A program made the position numbers and the translations under genes. DNA of 64,000 bases from Larix kaempferi. Lineage: Eukaryota > Streptophyta > Pinopsida > Pinales > Pinaceae. Each line of letters opens with the position of its first letter. Within the stretch, counting starts at the first letter, position 1. A model generated the notes under the pieces. It did not search any database. It was not told the DNA's origin and saw only the letters and a list, made by a program, of their open reading frames with translations. Below, piece by piece: positions 10,908 through 24,859 of this stretch. The stretch lies in contig BSBM01002121.1 of NCBI GenBank assembly GCA_027924585.1, positions 558,001 to 622,000 on the forward strand, given 5' to 3'.

Positions 10908-13050
10908 TAAAATCACCGCTTCTAGAAGGTTTACATGATTTCTTAAAAAACATGAGTTTTTAGAAAATGTGTTTTATTTCATAAATGGAATCAACAAAGT
11001 ATGCACATACTACGTCATAACGACTTTCTATAGTTTGCGCATGCGTTTGGAAATAAGAAAAGCTTACTTCCCCTGTTTTTTAAAATCACAGCTTTTAGAA
11101 GGTTTACATGATTTCTTAAAAAACACGAGTTTTTAGAAAATGTGTTTTATTTCATAAATGGAATCAACAAAGTATGCACATTCTACGTAATAACGACTTT
11201 CTATAGTTTCCGCATTCGACCGGAAATAAGAAAAGCTTACTTCCGCCGTTTTTTAAAATCACAGCTTCTAGAAGGTTTACATGATTTCTTAAAAAACACG
11301 AGTTTTTAGAAAATGTGTTTTATTTCATAAATGGAATCAACAAAGTATGCACATTCTACGTCATAACGACTTTCTATAGTTTGTGCATGCGTCCGGAAAG
11401 AAGAAAAGCTTACTTCCACCGTTTTTTAAAATAATAGCTTCTAGAAGGTTTACATGATTACGTAAAAAACATGAGTTTTTAGAAAATGTGTTTTATTTCA
11501 TAAATGGAATGTACAAAGAATGCACATTCTACGTCATAATGACTTTCTATAGTTTGCGCATGCATCCGGAAATAAGGAAAGCTTACTTCCCCCGTTTTTT
11601 AAAATCACAGCTTCTAGAAGGTTTACATGATTTCGTAAAAAATACGAGTTTTTAGAAAATGTGTTTTATTTCATAAATGGAATCTACAAAATTTGCACAC
11701 TCTACTTCATAACGACTTTCTATAGTTTGCGCATGCGTCTGGAAATAAGAAAAGCTTACTTCCCCCGTTTTTTAAAATCACAGCTTCTAGAAGGTTTACA
11801 TGATTTCTTAAAAAACACGAGTTTTTAGAAAATGTGTTTTATTTCATAAATGGAATCAACAAAGTATGCACATTCTATGTCATAACGACTTTCTATAGTT
11901 TGCACATGCCTTTGGAAATAAGAAAAGCTTACTTCCCCCATTTTTTAAAATCACTGCTTCTAGAAGGTTTACATGATTTCGTAAAAAACATGAGTTTTTA
12001 GAAAATGTGTTTTATTTCATAAATGGAATCAACAAAGTATGCACATTCTATGTCATAACGACTTTCTATAGTTTGCGCATGCGTTTGGAAATAAGAAAAG
12101 CTTACTTCCCCTGTTTTTTAAAATCACAGCTTCTAGAAGGTTTACATGCTTTGTTAAAAAACACGAGTTTTTAGAAAATGTGTTTTATTTCATAAATGGA
12201 ATCAACAAAGTATGCACATTCTACGTCATAACGACTTTCTATAGTTTGCGCATGCGTTTGGAAATAAGAAAAGCTTACTTCCCCCGTTTTTTAAAATCAC
12301 AGCTTCTAGAAGGTTTACATGATTTCGTAAAAAACACGAATTTTTAGAAAATGTGTTTTATTTCATAAATGGAATCAACAAAGTATGCACATTCTACGTC
12401 ATAAGTACTTTCTATAGTTTGCGCATGCGTATGGAAATAAGAAAAGCTTACTTCCCCCGTTTTTTAAAATCACAGCTTCTAGAAGGTTTACATGATTTCT
12501 TAAAAAACACGAGTTTTTAGAAAATGTGTTTTATTTCATAAATGGAATCAACAAAGTATGCACATTCTACGTCATAATGACTTTCTATAGTTTGGGCATG
12601 CGTTTGGAAATAAGAAAAGCTTACTTCCCCCGTTTTTTAAAATCACAGCTTCTAGAAGGTTTACATGATTTCTTAAAAAACACGAGTTTTTAGAAAATGT
12701 GTTTTATTTCATAAATGGAATCAACAAAGTATGCACATTCTAAGTCATAACGACTTTATATAGTTTCCGCATTCGACCGGAAATAAGAAAACTTACTTCC
12801 CCCGTTTTTTAAAATCACAGCTTCTAGAAGGTTTACATGATTTCGTAAAAAACACGAGTTTTTAGAAAATGTGTTTTATTTCATAAATGGAATCTACAAA
12901 GTATGCACATTCTACGTCATAACGACTTTCTATAGTTTGCGCATGCGTCCGGAAATAAGAAAAGCTTACTTCCCCCGTTTTTTAAAATCACAGCTTCTAG
13001 AAGGTTGACATGATTTCTTAAAAAACACGAGTTTTTAGAAAATGTGTTTT
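10908..13050 (+). repeat. 17/18-monomer repeat, copy 1
   Basis: Ordered markers CACATACTACG (11004), AGCTTTTAGAAGG, TTCCGCCG, GGAATGTACAAAG, TTTGCACACTC, TTTACATGCTTTG, GCGTATGGAAAT, TCTAAGTCATAAC with TATATAG, AAGAAAACTTAC (one base short, about 12790) and GGTTGACATG (13001) recur in the same order at 13850-16165. The shift is 2940 at the start and 3113 at the end. Confidence 0.85.
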
Positions 13051-13284
13051 ATTTCACAAATGGAATCAACAAAGTATGCACATTCTACGTCATAACGACT
13101 TTCTATAGTTTGCGCATGCTTCCGGAAATAAGAAAAGCTTACTTCCACCGTTTTTTAAAATCACAGCTTCTAGAAGGTTTACATGATTTCGTAAAAAACA
13201 CGAGTTTTTAGAAAATGTGTTTTATTTCATAAATGGAATCTACAAAGTATGCACATTCTACGTAATAACGACTTTCTATAGTTT

Positions 13285-13620
13285 GTGCATCCGTCCAGAA
13301 ATAAGAAAAGGTTACTTCCCCCGTTTTTTACAATCACAGCTTCTAGAAGCTTTACACGATTTCGTAAAAAACATGAGTTTTTAGAAAATGTGTTTTATTT
13401 CATAAATGGAATCAACAAAGTATGCACATTCTACGTCATAACGACTTTCTATAGTTTCCGCATGCGTTTGGAAATAAGAAAAGCTTACTTCCCCTGTTTT
13501 TTAAAACCACAGCTTCTAGAAGGTTTACATGATTTGTTAAAAAACACGAGTTTTTAGAAAATGTGTTTTATTTCACAAATGGAATCAACAAAGTATGCAC
13601 ATTCTACGTCATAACGACTT
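13285..13620 (+). repeat. Monomer pair matching 834-1000
   Basis: TGTGCATCCGTCCAGAAAT, AAAAGGTTACTTC, TTTTTTACAATC and GAAGCTTTACACG recur from 834-925. The open frame over this stretch begins in the same phase as the one at 834. Both are repeat translations and not genes. Confidence 0.7.
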
Positions 13621-13849
13621 TCTATAGTTTCCACATGCGTCCGGAAATAAGAAAAGCTTACTTCCACCGTTTTTTAAAATCACCGCTTCTAGAAGGTTTA
13701 CATGATTTCTTAAAAAACATGAGGTTTTAGAAAATGTGTTTTATTTCACAAATGGAATCAACAAAGTATGCACATTCTACGTCATAACGACTTTCTATAG
13801 TTTGCACATGCGTCCGGAAATAAGAAAAGCTTACTTCCACCGTTTTTTA

Positions 13850-16165
13850 AAATCACCGCTTCTAGAAGGTTTACATGATTTCTTAAAAAACATGAGTTTT
13901 TAGAAAATGTGTTTTATTTCATAAATGGAATCAACAAAGTATGCACATACTACGTCATAACGACTTTCTATAGTTTGCGCATGCGTTTGGAAATAAGAAA
14001 AGCTTACTTCCCCTGTTTTTTAAAATCACAGCTTTTAGAAGGTTTACATGATTTCTTAAAAAACACGAGTTTTTAGAAAATGTGTTTTATTTCATAAATG
14101 GAATCAACAAAGTATGCACATTCTACGTAATAACGACTTTCTATAGTTTCCGCATTCGACCGGAAATAAGAAAAGCTTACTTCCACCGTTTTTTAAAATC
14201 ACAGCTTCTAGAAGGTTTACATGATTTCTTAAAAAACACGAGTTTTTAGAAAATGTGTTTTATTTCATAAATGGAATCAACAAAGTATGCACATTCTACG
14301 TAATAACGACTTTCTATAGTTTCCGCATTCGACCGGAAATAAGAAAAGCTTACTTCCGCCGTTTTTTAAAATCACAGCTTCTAGAAGGTTTACATGATTT
14401 CTTAAAAAACACGAGTTTTTAGAAAATGTGTTTTATTTCATAAATGGAATCAACAAAGTATGCACATTCTACGTCATAACGACTTTCTATAGTTTGCGCA
14501 TGCGTCCGGAAAGAAGAAAAGCTTACTTCCACCGTTTTTTAAAATAATAGCTTCTAGAAGGTTTACATGATTACGTAAAAAACATGAGTTTTTAGAAAAT
14601 GTGTTTTATTTCATAAATGGAATGTACAAAGAATGCACATTCTACGTCATAATGACTTTCTATAGTTTGCGCATGCATCCGGAAATAAGGAAAGCTTACT
14701 TCCCCCGTTTTTTAAAATCACAGCTTCTAGAAGGTTTACATGATTTCGTAAAAAATACGAGTTTTTAGAAAATGTGTTTTATTTCATAAATGGAATCTAC
14801 AAAATTTGCACACTCTACTTCATAACGACTTTCTATAGTTTGCGCATGCGTCTGGAAATAAGAAAAGCTTACTTCCCCCGTTTTTTAAAATCACAGCTTC
14901 TAGAAGGTTTACATGATTTCTTAAAAAACACGAGTTTTTAGAAAATGTGTTTTATTTCATAAATGGAATCAACAAAGTATGCACATTCTATGTCATAACG
15001 ACTTTCTATAGTTTGCACATGCCTTTGGAAATAAGAAAAGCTTACTTCCCCCATTTTTTAAAATCACTGCTTCTAGAAGGTTTACATGATTTCGTAAAAA
15101 ACATGAGTTTTTAGAAAATGTGTTTTATTTCATAAATGGAATCAACAAAGTATGCACATTCTATGTCATAACGACTTTCTATAGTTTGCGCATGCGTTTG
15201 GAAATAAGAAAAGCTTACTTCCCCTGTTTTTTAAAATCACAGCTTCTAGAAGGTTTACATGCTTTGTTAAAAAACACGAGTTTTTAGAAAATGTGTTTTA
15301 TTTCATAAATGGGATCAACAAAGTATGCACATTCTACGTCATAACGACTTTCTATAGTTTGCGCATGCGTTTGGAAATAAGAAAAGCTTACTTCCCCCGT
15401 TTTTTAAAATCACAGCTTCTAGAAGGTTTACATGATTTCGTAAAAAACATGAATTTTTAGAAAATGTGTTTTATTTCATAAATGGAATCAACAAAGTATG
15501 CACATTCTACGTCATAAGTACTTTCTATAGTTTGCGCATGCGTATGGAAATAAGAAAAGCTTACTTCCCCCGTTTTTTAAAATCACAGCTTCTAGAAGGT
15601 TTACATGATTTCTTAAAAAACACGAGTTTTTAGAAAATGTGTTTTATTTCATAAATGGAATCAACAAAGTATGCACATTCTACGTCATAATGACTTTCTA
15701 TAGTTTGGGCATGCGTTTGGAAATAAGAAAAGCTTACTTCCCCCGTTTTTTAAAATCACAGCTTCTAGAAGGTTTACATGATTTCTTAAAAAACACGAGT
15801 TTTTAGAAAATGTGTTTTATTTCATAAATGGAATCAACAAAGTATGCACATTCTAAGTCATAACGACTTTATATAGTTTCCGCATTCGACCGGAAATAAG
15901 AAAACTTACTTCCCCCGTTTTTTAAAATCACAGCTTCTAGAAGGTTTACATGATTTCGTAAAAAACACGAGTTTTTAGAAAATGTGTTTTATTTCATAAA
16001 TGGAATCTACAAAGTATGCACATTCTACGTCATAACGACTTTCTATAGTTTGCGCATGCGTCCGGAAATAAGAAAAGCTTACTTCCCCCGTTTTTTAAAA
16101 TCACAGCTTCTAGAAGGTTGACATGATTTCTTAAAAAACACGAGTTTTTAGAAAATGTGTTTTAT
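13850..16165 (+). repeat. 17/18-monomer repeat, copy 2
   Basis: Carries the markers of copy 1 in order: CACATACTACG at 13944, a second TCCGCATTCGACC monomer at about 14300, GGAATGTACAAAG, GCGTATGGAAAT, AAGAAAACTTAC at about 15903 and GGTTGACATG at 16114. The shift rises from 17 to 18 monomers because one extra GTAATAACGAC/TCCGCATTCGACC monomer sits at about 14165-14340. This is a single-monomer tandem duplication caught inside a recently duplicated block. Confidence 0.87.
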
Positions 16166-19100
16166 TTCATAAATGGAATCAACAAAGTATGCACATTCTA
16201 TGTCATAACAACTTTCTATAGTTTGCGAATGCCTTTGGAAATAAGAAAAGCTTACTTCCCCCGATTTTTAAAATCACAGCTTCTAGAAGGTTTACATGAT
16301 TTCGTAAAAAACACGAGTTTTTAGAAAATGTGTTTTATTTCATAAATGGAATCAACAAAGTATGTACATTCTACGTCATAACGACTTTCTATAGTTTGCG
16401 CATGCGTCTGGAAATAAGAAAAGCTTACTTCCCCCGTTTTTTAAAATCACAGCTTCTAGAAGGTTTACATGATTTCTTTAAAAACACGAGTTTTTAGAAA
16501 ATGTGTTTTATTTCATAAATGGAATCAACAAAGTATGCACATTCTATGTCATAACGACTTTCTATAGTTTGCCCATGCGTTTGGAAATAAGAAAAGCTTA
16601 CTTCCCCCATTTTTTAAAATCACAGCTTCTAGAAGGTTTACATCATTTCGTAAAAAGCACGAGGTTTTAGAAAATGTGTTTTATTTCATAAATGGAATCA
16701 ACAAAGTATGCACATTCTACGCCATAACGACTTTCTATAGTTTGCGCATGCGTCCGGAAATAAGAAAAGCTTACTTCCCCCGTTTTTTAAAATCACAGCT
16801 TCTAGAAGGTTTACATGATTTGTTAAAAAACACGAGTTTTTAGAAAATGTGTTTTATTTCATAAATGGAATCAAAAAAGTATGCACATTCTACGTCATAA
16901 CGACTTTCTATAGTTTGCGCATGCGTCCGGAAATAAGAAAAGCTTACTTCCCCCGTTTTTTAAAATCACAGCTTCTAGAAGGTTTACATGATTTGGTAAA
17001 AAACACGAGTTTTTAAAAAATGTGTTTTATTTCATAAATGGAATCTACAAAGTATGCACATTCTACGTCATAACGACTTTCTATAGTTTGCGCATGCGTC
17101 CGGAAATAAGAAAAGCTTATTCCCTCGTTTTTTAAAATCACAGCTTCTAGAAGGTTTACGTGATTTCTTAAAAAACACGAGTTTTTAGAAAATGTGTTTT
17201 ATTTCATCAATGGAATCAACAAAGTATGCACATTCTACATCATAACGACTTTCTATAGTTTGCGTATGCGTCCAGAAATAAAAAAAGCTTACTTCCACCG
17301 TTTTTTAAAATCACAGCTTCTAGAAGGTTTACATGGTTTCGTAAAAAACACGAGTTTTTAGAAAATGTGTTTTATTTCATAAATGGAATCTACAAAGTAT
17401 GCACATTCTATGTCATAACGACTTTCTATAGTTTGCACATTCATCCAGAAATAAGAAAATCTTACTTCCACCATTTTTTAAAATCACAGCTTCTAGAAGG
17501 TTTACATGATTTCGTAAAAAACACGAGTTTTTAGAAAAAGTGTGTTATTTCATAAATGGAATCTACAAAGTATGCACATTCTACGTCATAACTACTTTCT
17601 ATAGTTTTCACATTCATCCGGAAATAAGAAAAGCTTACTTTCACCGTTTTTTAAAATCACAGCTTCTAGAAGGTTTACATGATTTCTTAAAAAACACGAG
17701 TTTTTAGAAAATGTGTTTTATTTCATAAATGGAATCTACAAAGTATGCACATTCTACATCATAATGAATTTCTGTAGTGTGCGCATACGTCCGGAAATAA
17801 GAAAAGGTTACTTCCCCCGTTTTTTAAAATCACAGCTTCTAGAAGGTATACACGATTTCGTTAAAAACATGAGTTTTTAGAAAATGTGTTTTATTTCACA
17901 AATGGAATCAACAAAGTATGCACATTCTACGTCATAACGACTTTCTATAGTTTGCGCATGCGTCCGGAAATAAGAAAAGCTTACTTCCACCGTTTTTTAA
18001 AATCACAGCTTCTAGAAGGTTTACATGATTTCGTAAAAAACACGAGTTTTTAGAAAATGTGTTTTATTTCATAAATGGAATCTACAAAGTATGCACATTC
18101 TACGTAATCACGAATTTCTATAGTTTGCGCATGCGTCCGGAAATAAGAAAAGGTTACTTCCCCCGTTTTTTACAATCACAGCTTCTAGAAGCTTTACACA
18201 ATTTCGTAAAAAACATGACTTTTTAGAAAATGTGTTTTATTTCATAAATGGAATCAACAAAGTATGCATATTCTACATCATAACGACTTTCTATAGTTTG
18301 CGCATGCGTTTGGAAATAAGAAAAGCTTACTTCCCCTGTTTTTTAAAATCACAGCTTCTAGAAGGTTTACATGATTTGTTAAAAAACACGAGTTTTTAGA
18401 AAATGTGTTTTATTTCACAAATGGAATCAACAAAGTATGCACATTCTACGTCATAACGACTTTCTATAGTTTGCACATGCGTCCGGAAATAAGAAAAGCT
18501 TACTTCCACCGTTTTTTAAAATCACCGCTTCTAGAAGGTTTACATGAATTCTTAAAAAACATGAGTTTTTAGAAAATGTGTTTTATTTCATAAGTGGAAT
18601 CAACAAAGTATGCACATTCTACGTCATAACGACTTTCTATAGTTTGCGCATGCGTTTGGAAATAAGAAAAGCTTACTTCCCCTGCTTTTTAAAATCACAG
18701 CTTCTAGAAGGTTTACATGATTTGTTAAAAAACACAAGTTTTTAGAAAATGTGTTTTATTTCACAAATGGAATCAACAAAGTATGCACATTCTACATCAT
18801 AACGACTTTCTATAGTTTGCGCATGCGTCCGGAAATAAGAAAAGCTTACTTCCACAGTTTTTTAAAATCACAACTTCTAGAAGGTTTACACGATTTCGTA
18901 AAAAACATGAGTTTTTAGAAAATGTGTTTTATTTCATAAATGGAATCAACAAAGTATGCACATTCTACGTCATAACGACTTTCTATAGTTTGCGCATGCG
19001 TTTGGAAATAAGAAAAGCTTACTTCCCCTGTTTTTTAAAATAACAGCTTCTAGAAGGTTTACATGATTTCTTAAAAAACACGAGTTTTTAGAAAATGTGT

Positions 19101-20640
19101 TTTATTTCATAAATGGAATCAACAAAGTATGCACATTCTACGTAATAACGACTTTCTATAGTTTCCGTATTCGACCGGAAATAAGAAAAGCTTACTTCCA
19201 CCGTTTTTTAAAATCACAGCTTCTAGAAGGTTTCCATGATTTCTTAAAAAACACGAGTTTTTAGAAAATGTGTTTGATTTCATAAATGGAATCAACAAAG
19301 TATGCACATTCTACGTCATAACGACTTTCTATAGTTTGCGCATGCGTTTGGAAATAAGAAAAGCTTACTTCCCCCGTTTTTTAAAATCACAGCTTCTAGA
19401 AGGTTTACATGATTTGTTAAAAAACACGAGTTTTTAGAAAATGTGTTTTATTTCATAAATGGAATCAACAAAGTATGCACATTCTACGTCATAACGACTT
19501 TCTATAGTTTGCGCATGCGTCCGGAAATAAGAAAAGCTTACTTCCACCGTTTTTTAAAATAATAGCTTCTAGAAGGTTTACATGATTACGTAAAAAACAC
19601 GAGTTTTTAGAAAATGTGTTTTATTTCATAAATGGAATCTACAAAGAATGCACATTCTACGTCATAATGACTTTCTATAGTTTGCACATGCGTCCGGAAA
19701 TAAGAAAAGCTTACTTCCCCCGTTTTTTAAAATCACAGCTTCTAGAAGGTTTACATGATTTCGTAAAAAACACGAGTTTTTAGAAAATGTGTTTTATTTC
19801 ATAAATGGAATTTACAAAATTTGCACATTCTACTTCATAACGACTTTCTATAGTTTGCGCATGCGTCTGGAAATAAGAAAAGCTTACTTCCCCCGTTTTT
19901 TAAAATCACAGCTTCTAGAAGGTTTACATGATTTCTTAAAAAACACGAGTTTTTAGAAAATGTGTTTTATTTCATAAATGGAATCAACAAATTATGCACA
20001 TTCTATGTCATAACGACTTTCTACAGTTTGCGCATGCCTTTGGAAATAAGAAAAGCTTACTTCCCCCATTTTTTAAAATCACTGCTTCTAGAAGGTTTAC
20101 ATGATTTCGTAAAAAACACGAGTTTTTAGAAAATGTGTTTTATTTCATAAATGGAATCAACAAAGTATGCACATTCTATGTCATAACGACTTTCTATAGT
20201 TTGCGCATGCTTACGGAAATAAGAAAAGCTTACTTCCCCCGTTTTTTAAAATCACAGCTTCTAGAAGGTTTACATGATTTCTTAAAAAACACGAGTTTTT
20301 AGAAAATGTGTTTTATTTCATAAATGGAATCAAAAAAGTATGCACATTCTACGTCATAACGACTTTCTATAGTTTGCGCATGCGTTTGGAAATAAGAAAA
20401 GCTTACTTCCCCCGTTTTTTAAAATCACAGCTTCTAGAAGGTTTACATGATTTCGTAAAAAACACGAATTTTTAGAAAATGTGTTTTATTTCATAAATGG
20501 AATCAAAAAAGTATGCACATTCTACGTCATAAGGACTTTCTATAGTTTGCGCATGCGTCTGGAAATAAGAAAAGCTTACTTCCCCCGTTTTTTAAAATCA
20601 CAGCTTCTAGAAGGTTTACATGATTTCTTAAAAAACACGA
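16050..20640 (+). repeat. Long block A, partial copy 2
   Basis: From GGTTGACATG (16114) on, the block A markers recur in order: GAATGCCTTTGG, GTATGTACATTC, GCACGAGGTTTTAG (about 16657), AAGCTTATTCCCTCG (17118, one base short), TTACGTGATTTC, CATGGTTTCG, CATAAGTGG (18592) and TTCCACAG. The first markers of block A (GGCTTACATG, GGTGTAGATG) are missing. The copy therefore joins directly to the 18-monomer repeat at the shared GGTTGACATG monomer. Confidence 0.78.
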
Positions 20641-20849
20641 GTTTTTAGAAAATGTGTTTTATTTCATAAATGGAATCAACAAAGTATGCACATTCTACGT
20701 CATAACGACTTTCTATAGCTTGCGCATGCGTTTGGAAATAAGAAAAGCTTACTTCCCCCGTTTTTTAAAATCACAGCTTCTAGAAGGTTTACATGATTTC
20801 TTAAAAAACACGAGTTTTTAGAAAATGTGTTTTATTTCATAAATGGAAT

Positions 20850-21310
20850 CAACAAAGTATGCACATTATACGTCATAACGACGTTCTATAGTTTGCGCAT
20901 GAGTCCGGAAATAAGAAAAGCTTACTTCCACCGTTTTTTAAAATCACATCTTCTAGAAGGTTTACATGATTTCTTAAAAAACACGAGTTTTTAGAAAATG
21001 TGTTTTATTTCATAAATGGAATCAACAAAGTATGCACATTTTACGTAATAACGACTTTCTATAGTTTCCGCATTCGACCGGAAATAAGAAAAGCTTACTT
21101 CCCCCGTTTTTTAAAATCACAGCTTCTAGAAGGTTTACATGATTTCTTTAAAAACACGAGTTTTTAGAAAATGTGTTTTATTTCATAAATGGAATCAACA
21201 AAGTATGCACATTCTACGTCATAACGACGTTCTATAGTTTGCGCATGAGTCCGGAAATAAGAAAAGCTTACTTCCACCGTTTTTTAAAATCACATCTTCT
21301 AGAAGGTTTA
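20850..21310 (+). repeat. Two-monomer duplication
   Basis: CGACGTTCTATAGTTTGCGC with GCATGAGTCCGG and CACATCTTCTAG occurs at 20879 and again 346 bases (2 x 173) later, at about 21225. No other place was found with both variants. This is a small, probably recent dimer duplication. Confidence 0.75.
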
Positions 21311-21425
21311 CATCATTTCGTAAAAAACACGAGTTTTTAGAAAATGTGTTTTATTTCATCAATGGAATCTACAAAGTATGCACATTCTACGTCATAATGA
21401 CTTTCTATAGTTTCCCCATGTGTCC

Positions 21426-21598
21426 GGAAATAAGAAAAGCTTACTTCCACAGTTTTTTAAAATGACAGCTTTTTGAAGGTTTAAATGATTTCGTAAAAAA
21501 CACGAGTTTTTAGAAAAAAAAATTTATTTCATAAATGGAATCTACAAAGTATGCACATTCTACGTCATAACGACTTTCTATAGTTTGCGCATGCATCC
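21426..21598 (+). repeat. Most divergent monomer seen
   Basis: Length is exactly 173 bp, but the usual GAAAATGTGTTTTATTTC is replaced by GAAAAAAAAATTTATTTC. The palindrome is broken to CTTTTTGAAGG, followed by TTTAAATGATTTC and AATGACAGC. The changes replace bases without changing length. Neighbouring monomers at 21253 and 21599 are ordinary. Confidence 0.8.
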
Positions 21599-22789
21599 GG
21601 AAATAAGAAAAGCTTAATTCCCCCGTTTTTTAAAATCACAGCGTCTAGAAGGTTTACATGATTTCTTAAAAAACATGAGTTTTTAGAAAATGTGTTTTAT
21701 TTCATAAATGGAATCAACAAAGTATGCACATTCTACGTCATAACGACTTTCTATAGTTTGCGCATGCGTTTGAAAATAAGAAAAGCTTACTTCCCTCGTT
21801 TTTTAAAATCACAGCTTCTAGAAAGTTTACATGATTTCGTAAAAAACATGAGTTTTTAGAAAATGTGTTTTATTTCATAAATGGAATCAACAAAGTATGC
21901 ACATTCTACGTCATAACGACTTTCTATAGTTTGCGCATGCGTTTGAAAATAAGAAAAGCTTACTTCCCCCGTTTTATAAAATCACAGCTTCTAGAAGGTT
22001 TACATGATTTGTTAAAAAACACGAGTTTTTAGAAAATGTGTTTTATTTCATAAATGGAATCAACAAAGTATGCACATTCTACGTCATAAAGACTTTCTAT
22101 AGTTTGCGCATGCGTCCGGAAATAAGAAAAGCTTACTTCCACGGTTTTTTAAAATAATAGCTTCTAGAAAGTTTACATGATTTCGTAAAAAACACGAGTT
22201 TTTAGGAAATATGTTTTATTTCATAAATGGAATCTACAAAGTATGCACATTCTACGTCATAACGACTTTCTATAGTTTGCACATTCATCCGGAAATAAGA
22301 AAAGCTTACTTCCACCATTTTTTAAAATCACAGCTTCTAGAAGGTTTACATGATTTCTTAAAAAACACGAGTTTTTAGAAAATGTGTTTTATTTCATAAA
22401 TGCAATCAACAAAGTATGCACATTCTACGTAATAACGACTTTCTATAGTTTCCGCATTCGACCGGAAATAAGAAAAGCTTACGTCCCCCGTTTTTTAAAA
22501 TCACAGCTTCTAGAAGGTTTACATGATTTCGTAAATAACACGAGTTTTTAGAAAATGTGTTTTATTTCATAAATGGAATCAACATAGTATGCACATTCTA
22601 CGTCATAAGGACTTTCTATAGTTTGCCCATGCGTCCGGAAATAAGAAAAGCTTACTTCCCCAATTTTTTAAAATCACAGCCTCTAGAAGGTTTACATGAT
22701 TTCTTAAAAAACACGAGTTTTGAGAAAATGTGTTTTATTTCATAAATGGAATCAACAAAGTATGCACATTCTACGTCATAACGACTTTA

Positions 22790-23240
22790 TATAGTTTGCG
22801 CATGCGTTTGGAAATAAGAAAAGCTTACTTCCCCCGTTTTTTAAAATCACAGCTTCTAGAAGGTTTACATGATTTCGTAAAAAACACGAATTTTTCAGAA
22901 AATGTGTTTTATTTCATAAATGGAATCAACAAAGTATGCACATTCTACGTCATAACGACTTTCTATAGTTTGCGCATGCGTTCGGAAATAAGAAAAGCTT
23001 ACTTCCCCCGTTTTTTAAAATCACAGCTTCTAGAAGGTTTACATGATTTTTAAAAAACACGAGTTTTTAGAAAATGTGTTTTATTTCATAAATAGAAACA
23101 ACAAAGTATGCACATTCTACGTCATAACGACTTTCTATAGTTTGCGCACGTGTCCGGAAATAAGAAAAGCTTACTTCCCCCGTTTTTTAAAATCACAGCT
23201 TCTAGAAGGTTTACATGATTTCTTAAAAAACACGAGTTTT
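22790..23240 (+). repeat. 12-monomer spaced duplication, copy 1
   Basis: This copy contains a 174-bp monomer (22810-22983) with one inserted base (TTTTTCAGAAAATG), then GCGTTCGGAAAT, AAATAGAAACAAC and GCGCACGTGTCCGG. The same series recurs about 2075 bases later. A one-base deletion near 23050 (CATGATTTTTAAAAAAC) is private to this copy. Confidence 0.82.
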
Positions 23241-24859
23241 TAGAAAATCTGTTTTATTTCATAAATAGAAACAACAAAGTATGCACATTCTACGTCATAA
23301 CGACTTTCTATAGTTTGCGCATGCGTCCGGAAATAAGAAAAGCTTACTTCCACCATTTTTTAAAATCACAGCTTCTAGAAGGTTTACATGATTTCTTAAA
23401 AAACATGAGTTTTTAGAAAATGTGTTTTATTTCATCAATGGAATCGAAAAAGTATGCACATTCTACATCATAACGACTTTCTATAGTTTGCGCATTCGTT
23501 CGGAAATAAGAAAAGGTTACTTCCCCCGTTTTTTAAAATCACAGCTTCTAGAAGGTTTACATGATTTCGTAAAAAACACGAGTTTTTAGAAAATGTGTTT
23601 TATTTCATGAATGGAATCTACAAAGTATGCACATTCTACGTCATAATGACTTTCTATAGTTTGCGCATGCGTCCGGAAATAAGAAAAGCTTACTTCCCCC
23701 TTTTTTTAAAATCACAGCTTCTAGAAGGTTTACATGATTTCTTAAAAAACACGAGTTTTTAGAAAATGTGTTTTATTTCATAAATGGAATCAAAAAAGTA
23801 TGCACATTCTACGTAATAACGACTTTCTATAGTTTCCGCATTCGACCGAAAATAAGAAAAGCTTACTTCCCCCGTTTTTTAAAATCACAGCTTCTAGAAG
23901 GTTTACATGATTTCTTAAAAAACAAGAGTTTTTAGAAAATGTGTTTTATTTCATAAATGGAATCAAGAAACTATGCACATTCTACGTCATAACGACTTTC
24001 TATAGTTTGCGCCTGCGTCCGGAAATAAGAAAAGCTTACTTCCACCGTTTTTTAAAATCACGGCTTCTAGAAGGTTTACATGATTTCTTAAAAAACACGA
24101 GTTTTTAGAAAATGTGTTTTATTTCATAAATGGAATCAACAAAGTATGCACATTCTATGTCATAACGACTTTCTATAGTTTGTGCATGCGTCCGGAAATA
24201 AGAAAAGCTTACTTCCCCCGTTTTTTAAAATGACAGCTTCTAGAAGGTATACATGATTTCTTAAAAAACATGAGTTTTTAGAAAATGTGTTTTATTTCAT
24301 AAATGGAATCAACAAAGTATGCACATTCTACGTCATAACGAATTTCTATAGTTTGCGCATGCGTTTGGAAATAAGAAAAGCTTACATCCCCCGTTTTTTA
24401 AAATCACAGCTTCTAGAAGGTTTACATGATTTCTTAAAAAACACGAGTTTTTAGAAAATGTGTTTTATTTCATAAACGGAATCAACAAAGTATGCACATT
24501 CTACATCATAACGACTTTCTATAGTTTGCGCATGCGTCCGGAAATAAGAAAAGATTACTTCCACCGTTTTTTAAAATCACAGCTTCTAGAAGGTTTACAT
24601 TATTTCCTAAAAAACACGAGTTTTTAGAAAATGTGTTTTATTTCACAAATGGAATCTACAAAGTATGCACATTCTACGTCATAACGACTTTCTATAGTTT
24701 TCGCATGCGTCCGGAAATAAGAAAAGCTTACTTCCACCGTTTTTTAAAATAACAGCTTCTTGAAGGTTTACATGATTTCGTAAAAAACACGAGTTTTTAG
24801 AAAATGTGTTTTATTTCATAAATGGAATCTACAAAGTATGCACATTCTACGTCATAACG
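23241..24859 (+). repeat. Monomers between the 12-monomer copies
   Basis: About nine ordinary monomers with mixed variants (GGAATCGAAAAAG at 23445, CATTCGTTCGG, GCGCCTGCGTCC at 24010). No insertion, gene or larger repeat boundary is seen. Confidence 0.7.
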
